This document shows, piece by piece, positions 21,960 through 34,100 of a DNA stretch of 64,000 nt. The notes beneath the pieces are model-generated. The model made no database searches and was not told where the DNA came from. It saw nothing but the letters and a program-made list of their open reading frames with translations. Position numbers and translations under genes: made by a program. Within the stretch, counting starts at the first letter, position 1. Each line of letters begins with the position of its first letter. This DNA comes from Hormiphora californensis. Taxonomy: Eukaryota > Ctenophora > Tentaculata > Cydippida > Pleurobrachiidae. Location: assembly GCA_020137815.1 (NCBI GenBank), contig CM035353.1, positions 3,716,471-3,780,470 on the forward strand, read 5' to 3'.

Positions 21960-23270
21960 TTAATGAGGTATAAACTCTGGCCACTGGCGCGTTATTTCAG
22001 ATAACTTTCTCCCAGCGCGCCGCTGGGAGAAGTTAGCTGAAGTTTATCCGCCGCTGGCGGATAAATGAGGTATAAACTCTTGCCAGTGGCGCGTTATTTC
22101 AGATACCTTTCTCCCAGCGCGCCGCTGGGAGAAGGTAGCTGTAGTTTATCCGCCACTGGCGGATAAACTGGTTTAAATGACGACGACGATCCCGAGGCGT
22201 AGCCGAGGGAGAGGCGGAGGGGTTTAAACCTATAACGCGTCTGTGGCAAGAGTTTATAGGTTATATACCCTGCTTTAGTTGTTTGTTACAAGTATTACAC
22301 ACCAACAAGAGAGAGAACACTAATCAAAACACACAAAGAGAACTGAGAAACAGTCAAAAACATCTCTCAATTGAGTGTACATTGTTTGGTAACAGTTACT
22401 AAGGAGAGAGAGAAAGAAATAACAAGATATGGGGCATGCCAGACATAACACAGAGGAATTGAGATAGTGAAACAAAAGGGAAGATAAAGAGAGAGTAATT
22501 GGCGGAATGTGTTGTTTCTTTCTCTCCAATTTAGTGTGTAACTCTTCCAAACAGTGTTCCCTCTCTATTTCAGTAAGAACTGATCATTTACACACACTTT
22601 GAATGTAACATAGGAGTTAAAAATAAATAACCTGCCAGTGGGAAATAATCTGCCGCTGGACTGGCTGGTTATCGAGAGCGCGCTAGTGGGACTGGCGCAT
22701 TATTTAAGTTAGCAGGGTATATACTGGTTTAAATCACGACGACGATCCCGAGGGAGAGGCGGAGGGGTTTAAACCTATAACGTGCCAGTGGTCACAGTTT
22801 ATAGGTTATATACCCTGCTTTAGTTGTTTATTTCAAGTATTACACACCAACAAGAGAGAGAACACTAATAAAAACACTCAAAGAGGACTGAGAAATAGTT
22901 AAAAAACCTCACAATTGAGTGTACACTGTTTGGTAACAGTTACTAAGCAGTTGCTAAGGAAAGAGAGTGAAAGAAATAGCCTGATAAGGGGCATGTCACA
23001 CATAACACAGAGGAAGAGATAGTGAGACAAAGGGGAGATAAAGAGAGAGTAATTGACGGAATGTGTCCTTTCTTTCTCTCCAATGTAGTGTGTAAGTGTT
23101 GCACATAGTGTCCCCTCTGTATTTTAGTAAGAACTGATCATTTACACACACTTTGAATGTTCAAAATAAATAACCTACCAGTGGGAAATAATCTGCCGCT
23201 GGACTGGCTGTTTATTGAGAGCGCGCTAGTGGGACTGGCGGGTTATTTAAGTTAAGCAGGGTATATATCA
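21960..23270 (+). repeat. Segmental tandem array (~110-bp and ~545-bp units)
   Basis: The block GCGCGTTATTTCAGATA..CTCCCAGCGCGCCGCTGGGAGAA occurs twice at 21,985-22,135. A larger unit running from GAGGCGGAGGGGTTTAAACC (22,212 and again about 22,757) through GGTTATATACCCTGC, AGAGAGAACACTAAT and TTTACACACACTTTGAATG is duplicated with a period near 545 bp. The reverse copy at 868-1,045 shows that the family is dispersed. Confidence 0.8.
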
Positions 23271-23639
23271 CTATAGACAATGGAACAGGGAAATGACAGA
23301 GAGACAGTGGATGTGATCCTGGTAAAAGAACAGAAAAATGTGGCAGTGACTGTCTGGCGCCGCGACCCATCTGAGCGCACTGTGAGAATCAAATGGGGTA
23401 TGGCGCCGCCATACATACATACAGGGCAGTGACAATGCATGAATTGAGAACTCATTACAATTTTAATTACTGTTCTCTTTTCGGCAATGACAAGAAACGA
23501 ACAGTGACAATGACATTGACAAGTAAAGGCCAAAGGGTTGTTCATGATGTGCTACAAATGTTAGTGAGCGTGTGGAACAGATGGTGCGAGGCTCCAAGTT
23601 AGCAGCACTCTCGTGGCAGGTGCGTGTGCCTCCTAGGGG

Positions 23640-24480
23640 ATAATTGGTCTCACAAGGGGGGGGGGGAAGAGAGGAGAGAGAAAAGGGAGAGAGAGGAGAA
23701 AAGAAAATAAAGAGGAGATAGCGAAAGAAGAGCTCCGGCTTTTCCCCCGGGGCCAAGCTGGCCCGGGAAATCTCTCTCTCTCGCTCCTTCCCCCTTTCCC
23801 CCCTCTTCTCGCTCTCTCCCCTTCTCTCTCTCTCTCTCTCTCGTCTCAAATTCTTCATAAATGGGAAAAAAATTAAAAAACAAATTAGGTCAATTGGGGA
23901 CCTTCGTTCCCAATCCCAAAATATTAAGCCTTCCTGAGTACTCAATGATTTTGGAAATGCTACAGGACGGTCCCAATCTCGCCGTGCCCGTGTTACAAAT
24001 ATTGCGATAGACAGAAAGGAGTGGTAATTGCTGACAGTCAGTAGGCTGACGACGCTGAGAATGAGGATCCAACTAAGTATGATGTGCCTGACGAACGGGG
24101 TCTGGCCAGACATGTCATATAAAACCCCTGGATAAAATTTTTTAAAAACCCCCCGGGTTTTTCCCCCCAGTTTTCGTCCCCCTCCAGTCGTTTGAAATGA
24201 ATTTAAGCAAGCTCTTTAGCCCTTGCCGGTTTGAATACCCACTCCCCGGCAGTGATGTTTAATTCCAGGGGGCGCGCAAAACCCTCCTAATTGAAAAGGG
24301 CGGGGGCCCCCAAAACGTTTAAAGGGATTGGTTTTCCCCAAAAATGACCGGCGGAAAAAAACGAAGTGAGGGCAGAGGTGGGGGGCCGTGATCTGATCTA
24401 AAATTTGTCACTGAAACCCTAATAGGGTTTTTATTTGGGTTTTTCTCCGCCAGCCAATTCCCAGCCTGTAAACACATTAA
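23640..24480. other. Low-complexity, homopolymer-rich stretch; no reliable gene
   Basis: GA/CT-rich sequence followed by 24,120-24,440, where nearly every base sits in a 3-6 nt homopolymer (e.g. AAAACCCCCCGGGTTTTT). This pattern is typical of poorly polished long-read consensus. An ATG-led frame on the minus strand at 24,113 encodes a hydrophobic N-terminus but has no supported continuation. Confidence 0.5.
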
Positions 24481-24583
24481 TTTCGGTAACAGAAGAATAC
24501 AAATAAATAAATAAAGACACTCACACTACTCGATACCAGATCGAAGATACTAATTTCAATACACTTAGATATAATACCCATAC

Positions 24584-24692
24584 TAGGAACCGACCGAAAC
24601 AAGTAAACAACCAATCAGAACTTGTTATTTAGGTCATGTGACTGGCTATCAGCCAATCAGGGACCAGTATTTCCTGATTCGGTCGGTTCCTG
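24584..24692 (+). mobile_element. 109-bp hAT-type MITE, copy 2
   Basis: TAGGAACCGACC...GGTTCCTG flanked by the 8-bp duplication ACCCATAC on both sides; 109 bp like the copy at 17,685. Confidence 0.9.
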
Positions 24693-25140
24693 ACCCATAC
24701 ATAGTCCTACATTTTCAGCAAACAAAAAACAATTGAGAACCTTCATTAGCCCTTACACACACGACCCAGATCACATTACACACAAAGAACAAACATTTTT
24801 TATCACATGCAAAATCTTTGTCTTGCTCGACCCTTTTTTCCTTTACAAATGTAAAGGAGGGTTAGGACATAACAACAAAATCTAGTAAACTTCAAATCAA
24901 GTCTTGTTGAGATGAACACTTTCTGAAATCTAGAAAACATCTTAAAAAATACCACGCATCTCTCATACGCAGAAACAGAAACATATATCATAATAGCACA
25001 CATCTTCCACAGGCCCCATCTTCTCTACTTTACTATAGTTCATACACATACTCTTTAGTGTTAACCATAGGAAAAATATCAGCTCTTAAAAATCTAAAAG
25101 CCGTAGTGTTGAAGCAATATGGTATGTCTATTGTCTCTCT

Positions 25141-28100
25141 CTACATGATAAGTCTCTCGTCGTCATCCCCAGCAACAATGTTCAGAACCCCGTTCCGCAT
25201 CACGTTACTACCCATGTTATCGCTCCTCACTCCATCCTGACGGGGGGGGGGGGGGGGTGTTATATGATTAGTGCATTATATATCTGTTCCTTTTGACTAA
25301 ATTGTTAGGAACAATATTTTTGGTTTACAGTTCAATGACCGACGGTGCAAACCATTGAATTGGTTTTGATTTGAACGTTGCGAGATGCAATGGACCATTG
25401 CATCTCGCAATGCCAATGGTGTTTGGGGGAGAAGAGTTATTTAATCTAGAGTAACTCTTCTCCCCCAAACTTAAATAACTGTTAATTAATCGGTTTGTTG
25501 TTTTAGAAAACTATTCTCTCTGGTATCTCTATTATTCTACTTACAATTGTGGCATCTTCCCCTCGGCATTTCTTGAACGTGTTTCCACATGCTTCACCCA
25601 TCTGCAAGATTTCTATGTTATTTTTTTGAATATTTCTAGTAAACGGGGGCGGGGGGGGGGGGGGGGTAAACACAGTCCCTATATTCTAAGCTTGTACAAG
25701 TTTCACGTCTGTTGTGTGACACATCTTTCATAAAGAACAAAATATACAGGTTTCATGAGTCATATAACGTCAACTGTCCCGGGAACTATGCCAGGGGAAG
25801 GAGGAATTTATGCCACTCTACTTACATCTTTCCAGAATTTGAGGTTTGGTATCTGTTCAATACCCCGAGCTCCTAGGACAAATCTCTTGTAACCAATTCC
25901 TAGGGCCAGGTAGACAACCACAATAACTACAAACCTGGGGAAAACGGTGTTATGATTGGGATGTTAGAGTTGGGATGTTAGGGTTGGGATGTTAGAGTTG
26001 GGATGTTATGATTGGGATATTAGGGTTGGGATGTTAGGGTTGGGATGTTAGGGTTGGGATGTTAGGGTTGGGATGTTATGATTGGGATGTTAGAGTTGGG
26101 ATGTCAGGGTTGGGATGTTAGAGTTGTGATGTCAGAGTTGGGGTGTTAGAGTTGGGATGTTTGGGTTGGGATGTTAGGGTTGGGATGTTAGGGTTGGGAT
26201 GTTAGGGTTGGGATGTTATGATTGGGATGTTAGGGTTGAGATGTTAGAGTTGGGATGCAGATGTCAGGATCATCTCGCTTCCTAATTAGGGAGTGGAGTT
26301 TATTGTTTTAGATTCAAATTATAGATCTGACAAATGTCAAATGTGTGTGATTGGGGAACTAGAATGGACATTATATTGACATTGTTTGCCCTAAAAGTAT
26401 TAGAAAGTAGATTGTCATATAATTTGTGGTTTGGACACTGGGTTAAGATTTAAGGATTAGGACATTAGAAAAGGTTGCATTACTACAACTGATGAAAGAA
26501 AAAGGTGTATTCGCATCAGTGTCTACAGGAAGCTGCAGAATAGTGTGTAAACGGGGGGGGGGGGGGGGGGGGTGTAAACGTGTAATCGAAACCCTACAAA
26601 CTATTCCTTGAGTAAAACAGGGGGGGGGGGGATAAAACTCGGCAAAACGTTCTCACATGTTATATTTGTGCTTGAATTGCACACACAAATCCCCGTAAAG
26701 ACGTTCAATCAGCTCCCACAGTACCTTGGCTGAAAATAACCCCGCCTGACCCCCCCCCAGCGAGGATAGCATAATACTACCAATTTCCCTAATCAGATGT
26801 AGTAGGTACCACCCATTACAATATTGTTTTGTTCAAATAGGTACCACCCATTGTTCAAATATAGGGTGAGGTAAGGCAATTATAATACCTTTCTCTATTC
26901 TTCAACACCCTCTCTCTCTCTCCTAACTCCACATCCATCAAGTGGTCGTTGTTTATAATTACTCGCAACCATCACCGGTGAGATGCCTAATGATGTTTAT
27001 CTATTTAGAAAATTAACTACTAGAATATCAGCTGCCTTTATGCCACGTAGGCACGAAGATCTATGATGGCTAGTAAAGTATATCAGTAAACTTCGCCTGC
27101 CCATTCATCATTCTCAACAGCTCGTAGAGACTATAAATATATCTAAAAAGCTCTCAGGATATATCCACGTGATAAGCGTCGTTTAAGTGCCTGCACATAC
27201 CATTTATTGACCTGTTGTAAGCTCTAGACACTGTTTTCTAAAACTCATTTGCCACTCATCTCTTATTGAACCCTCTCTCTCCTAATCTAACCCCCCTGGT
27301 TCATAAACAACTAGTCTTTAGCACTACCCAAGCACCGGTAAAACGCCTAATGACATTTCCCTATTATATTTAGAAGCAAAACTATTATAGTGTTCAGCAG
27401 CTGCCATTCAGTCCTCAGGTGAGCTCTAATTCCTATTCAATTAGTCTCTTGGTAGTTCACTATAAAACAATGACATTCTAGAGCCGCTACCAAAAGTCAT
27501 ATTGTTGTGACAGCTGCCTGTTCGCCTAACAAACCTTGTTAACAGAAACCCAGTATCATCTAATTTGAACGAGAATTGTAGATCTGTAGTATCTGAGAAT
27601 TAGATCTCCGGTACATATATGTTCACGTTCTGTGGTCATTCCTTTAACAGTTCATACTGTCTTCGGGACAACCTGTACTTTATACTTTACCTCTTCAAAA
27701 TCTTTCGTGTATCTTCGGATTCCAACCTTTTGCCAAAAAATATATTATAATGCATCCAGATATTAACTTAATTTTTGTGTTGCTGATTCTAACTACAGTC
27801 GGACCCCGATTTAGTGGCCCCCGATTTAGTGGCACCCCGATTTAGTGGCAGGATTTTTCCCGTGCCACTAAATCGGGGTCCGACTGTAATGTAACTATAT
27901 TATTTCGCCCTCACAGCTATGTTTTGCATTGTCCTTGTCCTTTTGATAATGGGGACCACGAATGCTACATCACTGGGCAAGATAGTGCTGATAAACCCAA
28001 CTCAGAGATCAATCAGCGGTGCTAGGGATGCATCAAAAGCTATAGATGGTGACGTGGGAACTGAGTACCATTCTTACTATCCAACTTCATCCACTGAGGA

Positions 28101-31100
28101 ATGGATAAAGTTTGATTTACAGGACCCGTCAGTCATATCAACAGTCACCATGATCGGCAGGTAATTTAAAAAATAATTTTGACACTTTAAAATTTCAACA
28201 TTTTGCAAACCATATATTTGCTCCCTTCAGGGGAGGCTCTGGTACTTTTGGATACCGTATTCTGGGGACCCAAGTGAGAATTTATAGTGAACAACAGGGC
28301 AGTTGGACCACTTGTGGAACTGTTGAGGAGCATCAATCCAACCCAGAGTACACCATTACCTGTCCCGATGACATTGTAGCAACCAAATTGTGGTTGTATG
28401 ATGACATTGTGGCAGAAAATGATCAGATGATCATGGTTATCAAGGAGTTGACCGTTTATGGTCGTTTAATGGGTAAATCATAATACAGTCGGACCCCAAT
28501 TTAGTGGCCCCCGATTTAGTGGCCCCCGATTTAGTGGCACCCCGATTTAGTGGCAGGATTATTTCCCCCGATATAGGAAATTAATATTATTTGAACCCGA
28601 AATACCGGGCACCCCGATTTACCGGGCAAAACCCTTTCCCCCCGAGCATCCCGGTAAATCGGGGTCCGACTGTATTATAGGAGAAGCATAAAAACAGTTA
28701 CACTAGGCAAAAAAATTAAAAAATTAAACTTTATGCACAAACTTTTAGTAATGGACACGTCTTGATTGTGTCATGCTAAAAGTAAAAACTATCCTTACCC
28801 AAGATATATGAAGAACAGGGGATAAACATTACACACAAAGATTACAAAGCCTAGCAAGATTTTGATCACATATTTTGTTAACGATCTCTTTCTCATCAAT
28901 ATATTATAGATGATCTGTTGATACTGTCAAAATATTATCTCAAGATACTGTCAAAATACTGTAGATTAAAAGATGTTATAGATTTGATTTTCTTGGTCCA
29001 CACGTGGACCTTTACTCCCAGCCGTCCTATCTAGGACAGACAACCCTCACCACCACAGACCCCAGTCCACGGACTGCTTCCTTTCCCATGAACACCTCAT
29101 TTTATTTTCTCAGTGTTGTTTTCTTTTTTAATACACCCTGTTTTCTTTTTCCATTTTTCACTTTGTTTTTCTGCTAGTTTGAGCTGCTTTGTGTCTTCCT
29201 GTTTTCAAGTGTGTTTTTTTCATGTTTAATTTTCATCTGATTTTTGTTTCATTTGTGTTTTTACATTCCGCTTTTCGTACCCCACCCTATACTGTGATTT
29301 TTCTTCCTTTTTTTACAGTCCCTCCACCCCTAGTATTTTGCATCCCTTGTTATTGTATTGTTCTTATTATACGATCTAACCCAGACACTTTCGCTTGGGG
29401 AGGGCCTGGTGTGAGTGGTCCGTGCTATCACAGTGCGAGGAAGAGCGTAGTTTACTCTTTTCAGCACTCATCATGCGCACGTGAGTCCCCACAATGCAGT
29501 ACACGGAATAGGTCGGTATACAAATACCCTAGATTGTGTTTCGCGGGCGGGGCGCGCAAAACAGAGTCTAGCTAGGCAAGGGTAAAGTCGGATTTCTTGA
29601 AACTGTCGCCCCCTGGGTGGCGCACGAGTTTTTATTTGCGCGTCGGAAACTTGTTTCCGCTCTCATGCCTTTGTTTCTTGACCAATTTCGTCAAACTAAA
29701 GTTTTACGGACTCACAAAATTATGCTCTTTCCGATGATATAATGCGGTTTTTTGCCGAAAAGTGAGAGCAAGTGGGGGCTGTCATGCGCAAATACGACGC
29801 CCCGCATGAAAAGGAGTGCAACAGTTTCGAAAAATCCGACTTTACTGTGTATTTAGCACCAAGTAAAAGAAATCGTGGTTTCTTTTTATAGATTTATCAG
29901 TGTGCGTGGGAGCTCTCTGATTTTGTAAATGGGGAATACTGATCTAAGAGAGGTTGATGTATACTGAATAATTGAAAATGGAGGGAGAGAGAGGAAGAAA
30001 ATGATGGAGAGAGGAGGATAACGCAGGGAGCCGAGGGAGAGCTAATCACTATCTCGGGACAAAGCAAAGTTCTAGAAATAGGAAAGCTACCTTTGGTTTT
30101 ATATTTTTCTTGAAGCTATAATATACTTTAAAAATAACTCATGCACCTTACGTCATAGATAGGTTTATAGCCACTATAATCGAAGCAGAATTTCACCCTG
30201 AGGAAGATGGTTGTACACATATTTATTTTTTTCTAGGATGTTTCTGAAACCCATAAAAGCCAAAAAACCTAAAAACCCTTAAAGGGCCTAAAAACCCAAA
30301 TTTTATTTAATTATTTTGAACACTCCATTGTTACAAGTATGCTATTGGAGTCCCAAAAAACATAGGTACATGCCACACGGGCCCCAGGTGAGCTCAGGGC
30401 GAGCCCCTCAAGTTGGGGCCCCCTTGTAAACGCACTTGTACTCCTTGAAGTGCTAACAATATGATCCTCTCTCAAATATAAATTTAGGATAGAAACTATC
30501 CTTGTGTTTTAGTAGATTTCATAATCTTTCTCATCAATTATTATTTAAGCCTATCAAAACTAGGAGAAAAAATTACCAGAATACAGAGACAAGAAATATT
30601 ATGTACTCACCTGAAACACACAGTTCATACATTTGCAGTTTCATGTTTGTTTCATTTTGAATGCTCTGTTACACTGACATACACTCGTCTAAGTCTCTCT
30701 TTAATCCTAAATCTATCACTACACAACCGTATCGCCTAGTTTGGTTCAGTAATTCTGTCAAATGGTGCTCCTTTTCTGTATCTTTCAACACAGTACCTCT
30801 AATAGCTGATCTCTAACGCACTCAATACCTGCTCGTTTTCTTGTACTCAGGTCACGTCCATAATATTGCTCTGTTTCAAAACATACTCCTTGTGCCAATG
30901 CTCCACTATATCCCCTAATAATTCCCAAAATTTCAAGTTTCTATCTTCAAAACTGTGGTCTCAGTAGCATTAAAACTGTCCCTGCATTATCCTGCATTCT
31001 GGATACAGAATAACTTTGCGATGTGTGACATAAACGAATTCTCGGGATTCTCCAAACTCTCTCACAAACAGTTCATACATTTGCAGTTTCATGTTTGTTT

Positions 31101-34100
31101 CATTTTGAATGCTCTGTTACACTGACATACACTCGTCTAAGTCTCTCTTTAATCCTAAATCTATCACTACACAACCGTATCGCCTAGTTTGGTTCAGTAA
31201 TTCTGTCAAATGGTGCTCCTTTTCTGTATCTTTCAACACAGTACCTCTAATATCTGATCTCTAACGCACTCAATACCTGCTCGTTTTCTTGTACTAGCCA
31301 CCACCCACCCCTCCACTTGTCTAAGTCTCTCTTTAATCCTAAATCTATCACTACACAACCGTATCGCCTAGTTTGGTTCAGTAATTCTGTCAAATGGTGC
31401 TCCTTTTCTGTATCTTTCAACACAGTACCTCTAATATCTGATCTCTAACGCACTCAATACCTGCTCGTTTTCTTGTACTAGCCACCACCCACCCCTCCAC
31501 CCCACCCACCTCCCCCGTCGCTTATCGCGTGTAACAATTAATAAATGTTCTTATCAGGCCACCCGACTTCTAGAACATCTTACATTCCAGTAGCGCTGCA
31601 ATCTGTCCTATACCCCTTATTTGTGTTTGATCGTTTTCGTTTATCTTTGTCTCTACTGGAAATGGACACACTACACATCTCATCACCATCACGTCACGGT
31701 ATCCATTACATCCATCAAGGTCGTAAGTTTGTCAGTCCGTTGTTATGTACAGTTGTATCCAAATTATGATCGTAGCCATTGAGAGATTCTATTCCTATTC
31801 TTAGTTAGTATCTTTAGCTAAAAGCGCTGTTGACAGACCGTACTCAAAATGGAAAACGTTACCTCGATCCAGACCAAGTCCAAGACTTGCTACCTTGTTC
31901 CAGAACAAAACATCTCAAGACTACCACAAAGGCAAAACGTTACCTTGTTCCAGACCAAACAAACGCAAGACACTCAAAGGCAAATTGTTACCTTGTTCCA
32001 GACCAAACCAAACTCAAGAATCTCTCAAAGGCAAAACGTTACCTGCTCCAGCTTAATATAAACCTTAGGAATTGATTTAGGCCAGGAGTAGTGTGATACC
32101 CCTGTCGACGCCGTGCGGCTCACGCCGCTCGGCGTCGCCAGTGGTTGACCACGGTCTTCCTGGAGCGTCTGAAGTAACATGCTCTGCATAAACTGATTGG
32201 TGGGTGGCCTTGCTACGGCGGAGTGGTGGACGTGCTGGGGCGCCTAATAAGCGTGCTCGGTGCGGCCGCCGCTACTTTCGGGCAGGTCACTCGCCAGACG
32301 CAGCAAGTACAAACAAACAAACAAACCTGAAACACAAGGCTAAATTTTACCCAAAACTTCAAATTTCAGAGAGGATCATATTGTTAGCATTTCAAGGAGT
32401 ACAAGCGCGTTTACAAGGGGACCCCAACTGACCCCAACTTGAGGGGCTCCCCCTGGGCCCAAATTGGGCGGGTGGGGGCGTGTTTTTTGGGACTTGTTAC
32501 GATGTAGTGTTCAAAATAATTAAATAAAATTTGGGTTTTTAGGCCCTTTAAAAACCTAAGTTTAGGATTTGACCACTAAAATAAATTTGACTTCTAATCA
32601 GACACCAAAAGAACATTCTGCTCAATTTTGCCCATTATATATAATAGGCAATTATGAGCAGAATGGGATTATAGGCTATGGGCAAAAAAAGGTGACGCCC
32701 CCCCCCCCCTTGATAACTGTACAGGGGAGAGCGCTAGGAAACAAGTATGTTCGTTAGCTAATGTATAGGGAGAGAGTTAGTCTACTGTCTAATATAAGGC
32801 AGCTGGGGATCTCCCTCTAAAAGAGACATTATAGAGGGACATCCTTAGCTGCCTTATATTAGACTAACTCTATTCTAATGCCCTCTCCCATTTCCCAACA
32901 CATGCTTGCTTCAACCCTGTCTCAGCTGTTTAGAATTGTTTCTATACAAGAGCAATTCGATGATTATACTTATCATGGTTGGTCAAAAAACTAAAAGACC
33001 TTGAGATCGAACCACTACTATGTTTGTGTCAATTAAATTTATTAATTGCGTCCTAGGAAGATAGCTGTTGACATGTTGCGTATATTTTTACTGCTAACAG
33101 CATTGGAGGCGACCCTTGGTACGGTTCAGGCAGGTAATATAAATATAATATTAGTAGAGTCGATAACTACATCGCACGGCGTGCCTGGTGAAATTTTAAC
33201 ACGACCTAGCATGCAACGGGAAACCACCACTTGTACGTGGTAGCTGAGGGTCTACAGAATGGCGCTACGGTGCGGGAAAAAACATTCCATTCCCTAAAAT
33301 CGTTTTTTTTACTTTTATTTGATTTGGGTCAAAATTGGCTATATTAAACGTGGTCCCGAAAAATCCATAATGACTTAGCACACGAAATATGTCACCCCCA
33401 CCTATTTTTGCACGTAGAATCGATTGCCGTTGAAGTCGAATCTCTAAAATGACTGTAAAATGGTCAAAAGTTGATTTTTTACCATTTTTTGGAGGTTTTT
33501 GGCCCCTAAACCATTGAAAAAGTTGAGATAGGAATTTGAAACTAGTGCCAATCGTTAAAATGGTCATTTTTCTACCAAGAACCAAGTTTTCGTGTATATC
33601 CGATTTATGGTTAGATTTGGGCAAATTGTTGAAATCTGCCAACTAGGAGAACCGTAACTTGATTTTCTTGTTTTTTGGATTTTGGCATTTTTGACAAACT
33701 TCTGATTGAAATGGTCAATCGGGACCATGCTTAAGTTGTTTATGGGACAATTTTCGACTAAAATCCAAGATTTCATACCAATCCAATAACAGATCGTTAA
33801 TTTATAGAAAAATTAAGTAGGCAAAACGGTCAAAATGACAACTTTTCTTGCTTATTTTGACCGTTTTGCCTACTTAAATTTTCTATAAATCAACGATCTG
33901 TTATTGGATTGGTATGAAATCTTGGATTTTAGTCGAAAATTGTCCCATAAACAACTTAAGCATGGTCCCGATTGACCATTTCAATCAGAAGTTTGTCAAA
34001 AATGCCAAAATCCAAAAAACAAGAAAATCAAGTTACGGTTCTCCTAGTTGGCAGATTTCAACAATTTGCCCAAATCTAACCATAAATCGGATATACACGA

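Larger units (their letters stand above)
30270..32560. mobile_element. 2.3-kb element with ~200-bp inverted ends
   Basis: 30,280-30,485 (AAAACCCAAATTTTATTTAAT ... TGATCCTCTCT) is the inverted partner of 32,345-32,555. The interior holds a triplicated block (30,618-31,492), a ~45-bp tandem around CGTTACCTTGTTCCAGACCAA (31,850-32,060) and a SINE-like insertion (32,145-32,325). No transposase is recognisable. Confidence 0.65.

Noticed and set aside
23279-23431. 50-codon ATG frame
   Set aside because: Short, at the end of a tandem repeat array, without homology or splice support.
23860-24113. Minus-strand ATG frame with a hydrophobic N-terminus (MSGQTPFVRHIILSWILIL)
   Set aside because: It could be a first exon of a membrane protein, but it runs into low-complexity sequence, has no convincing donor or downstream exon, and is not recognisable.
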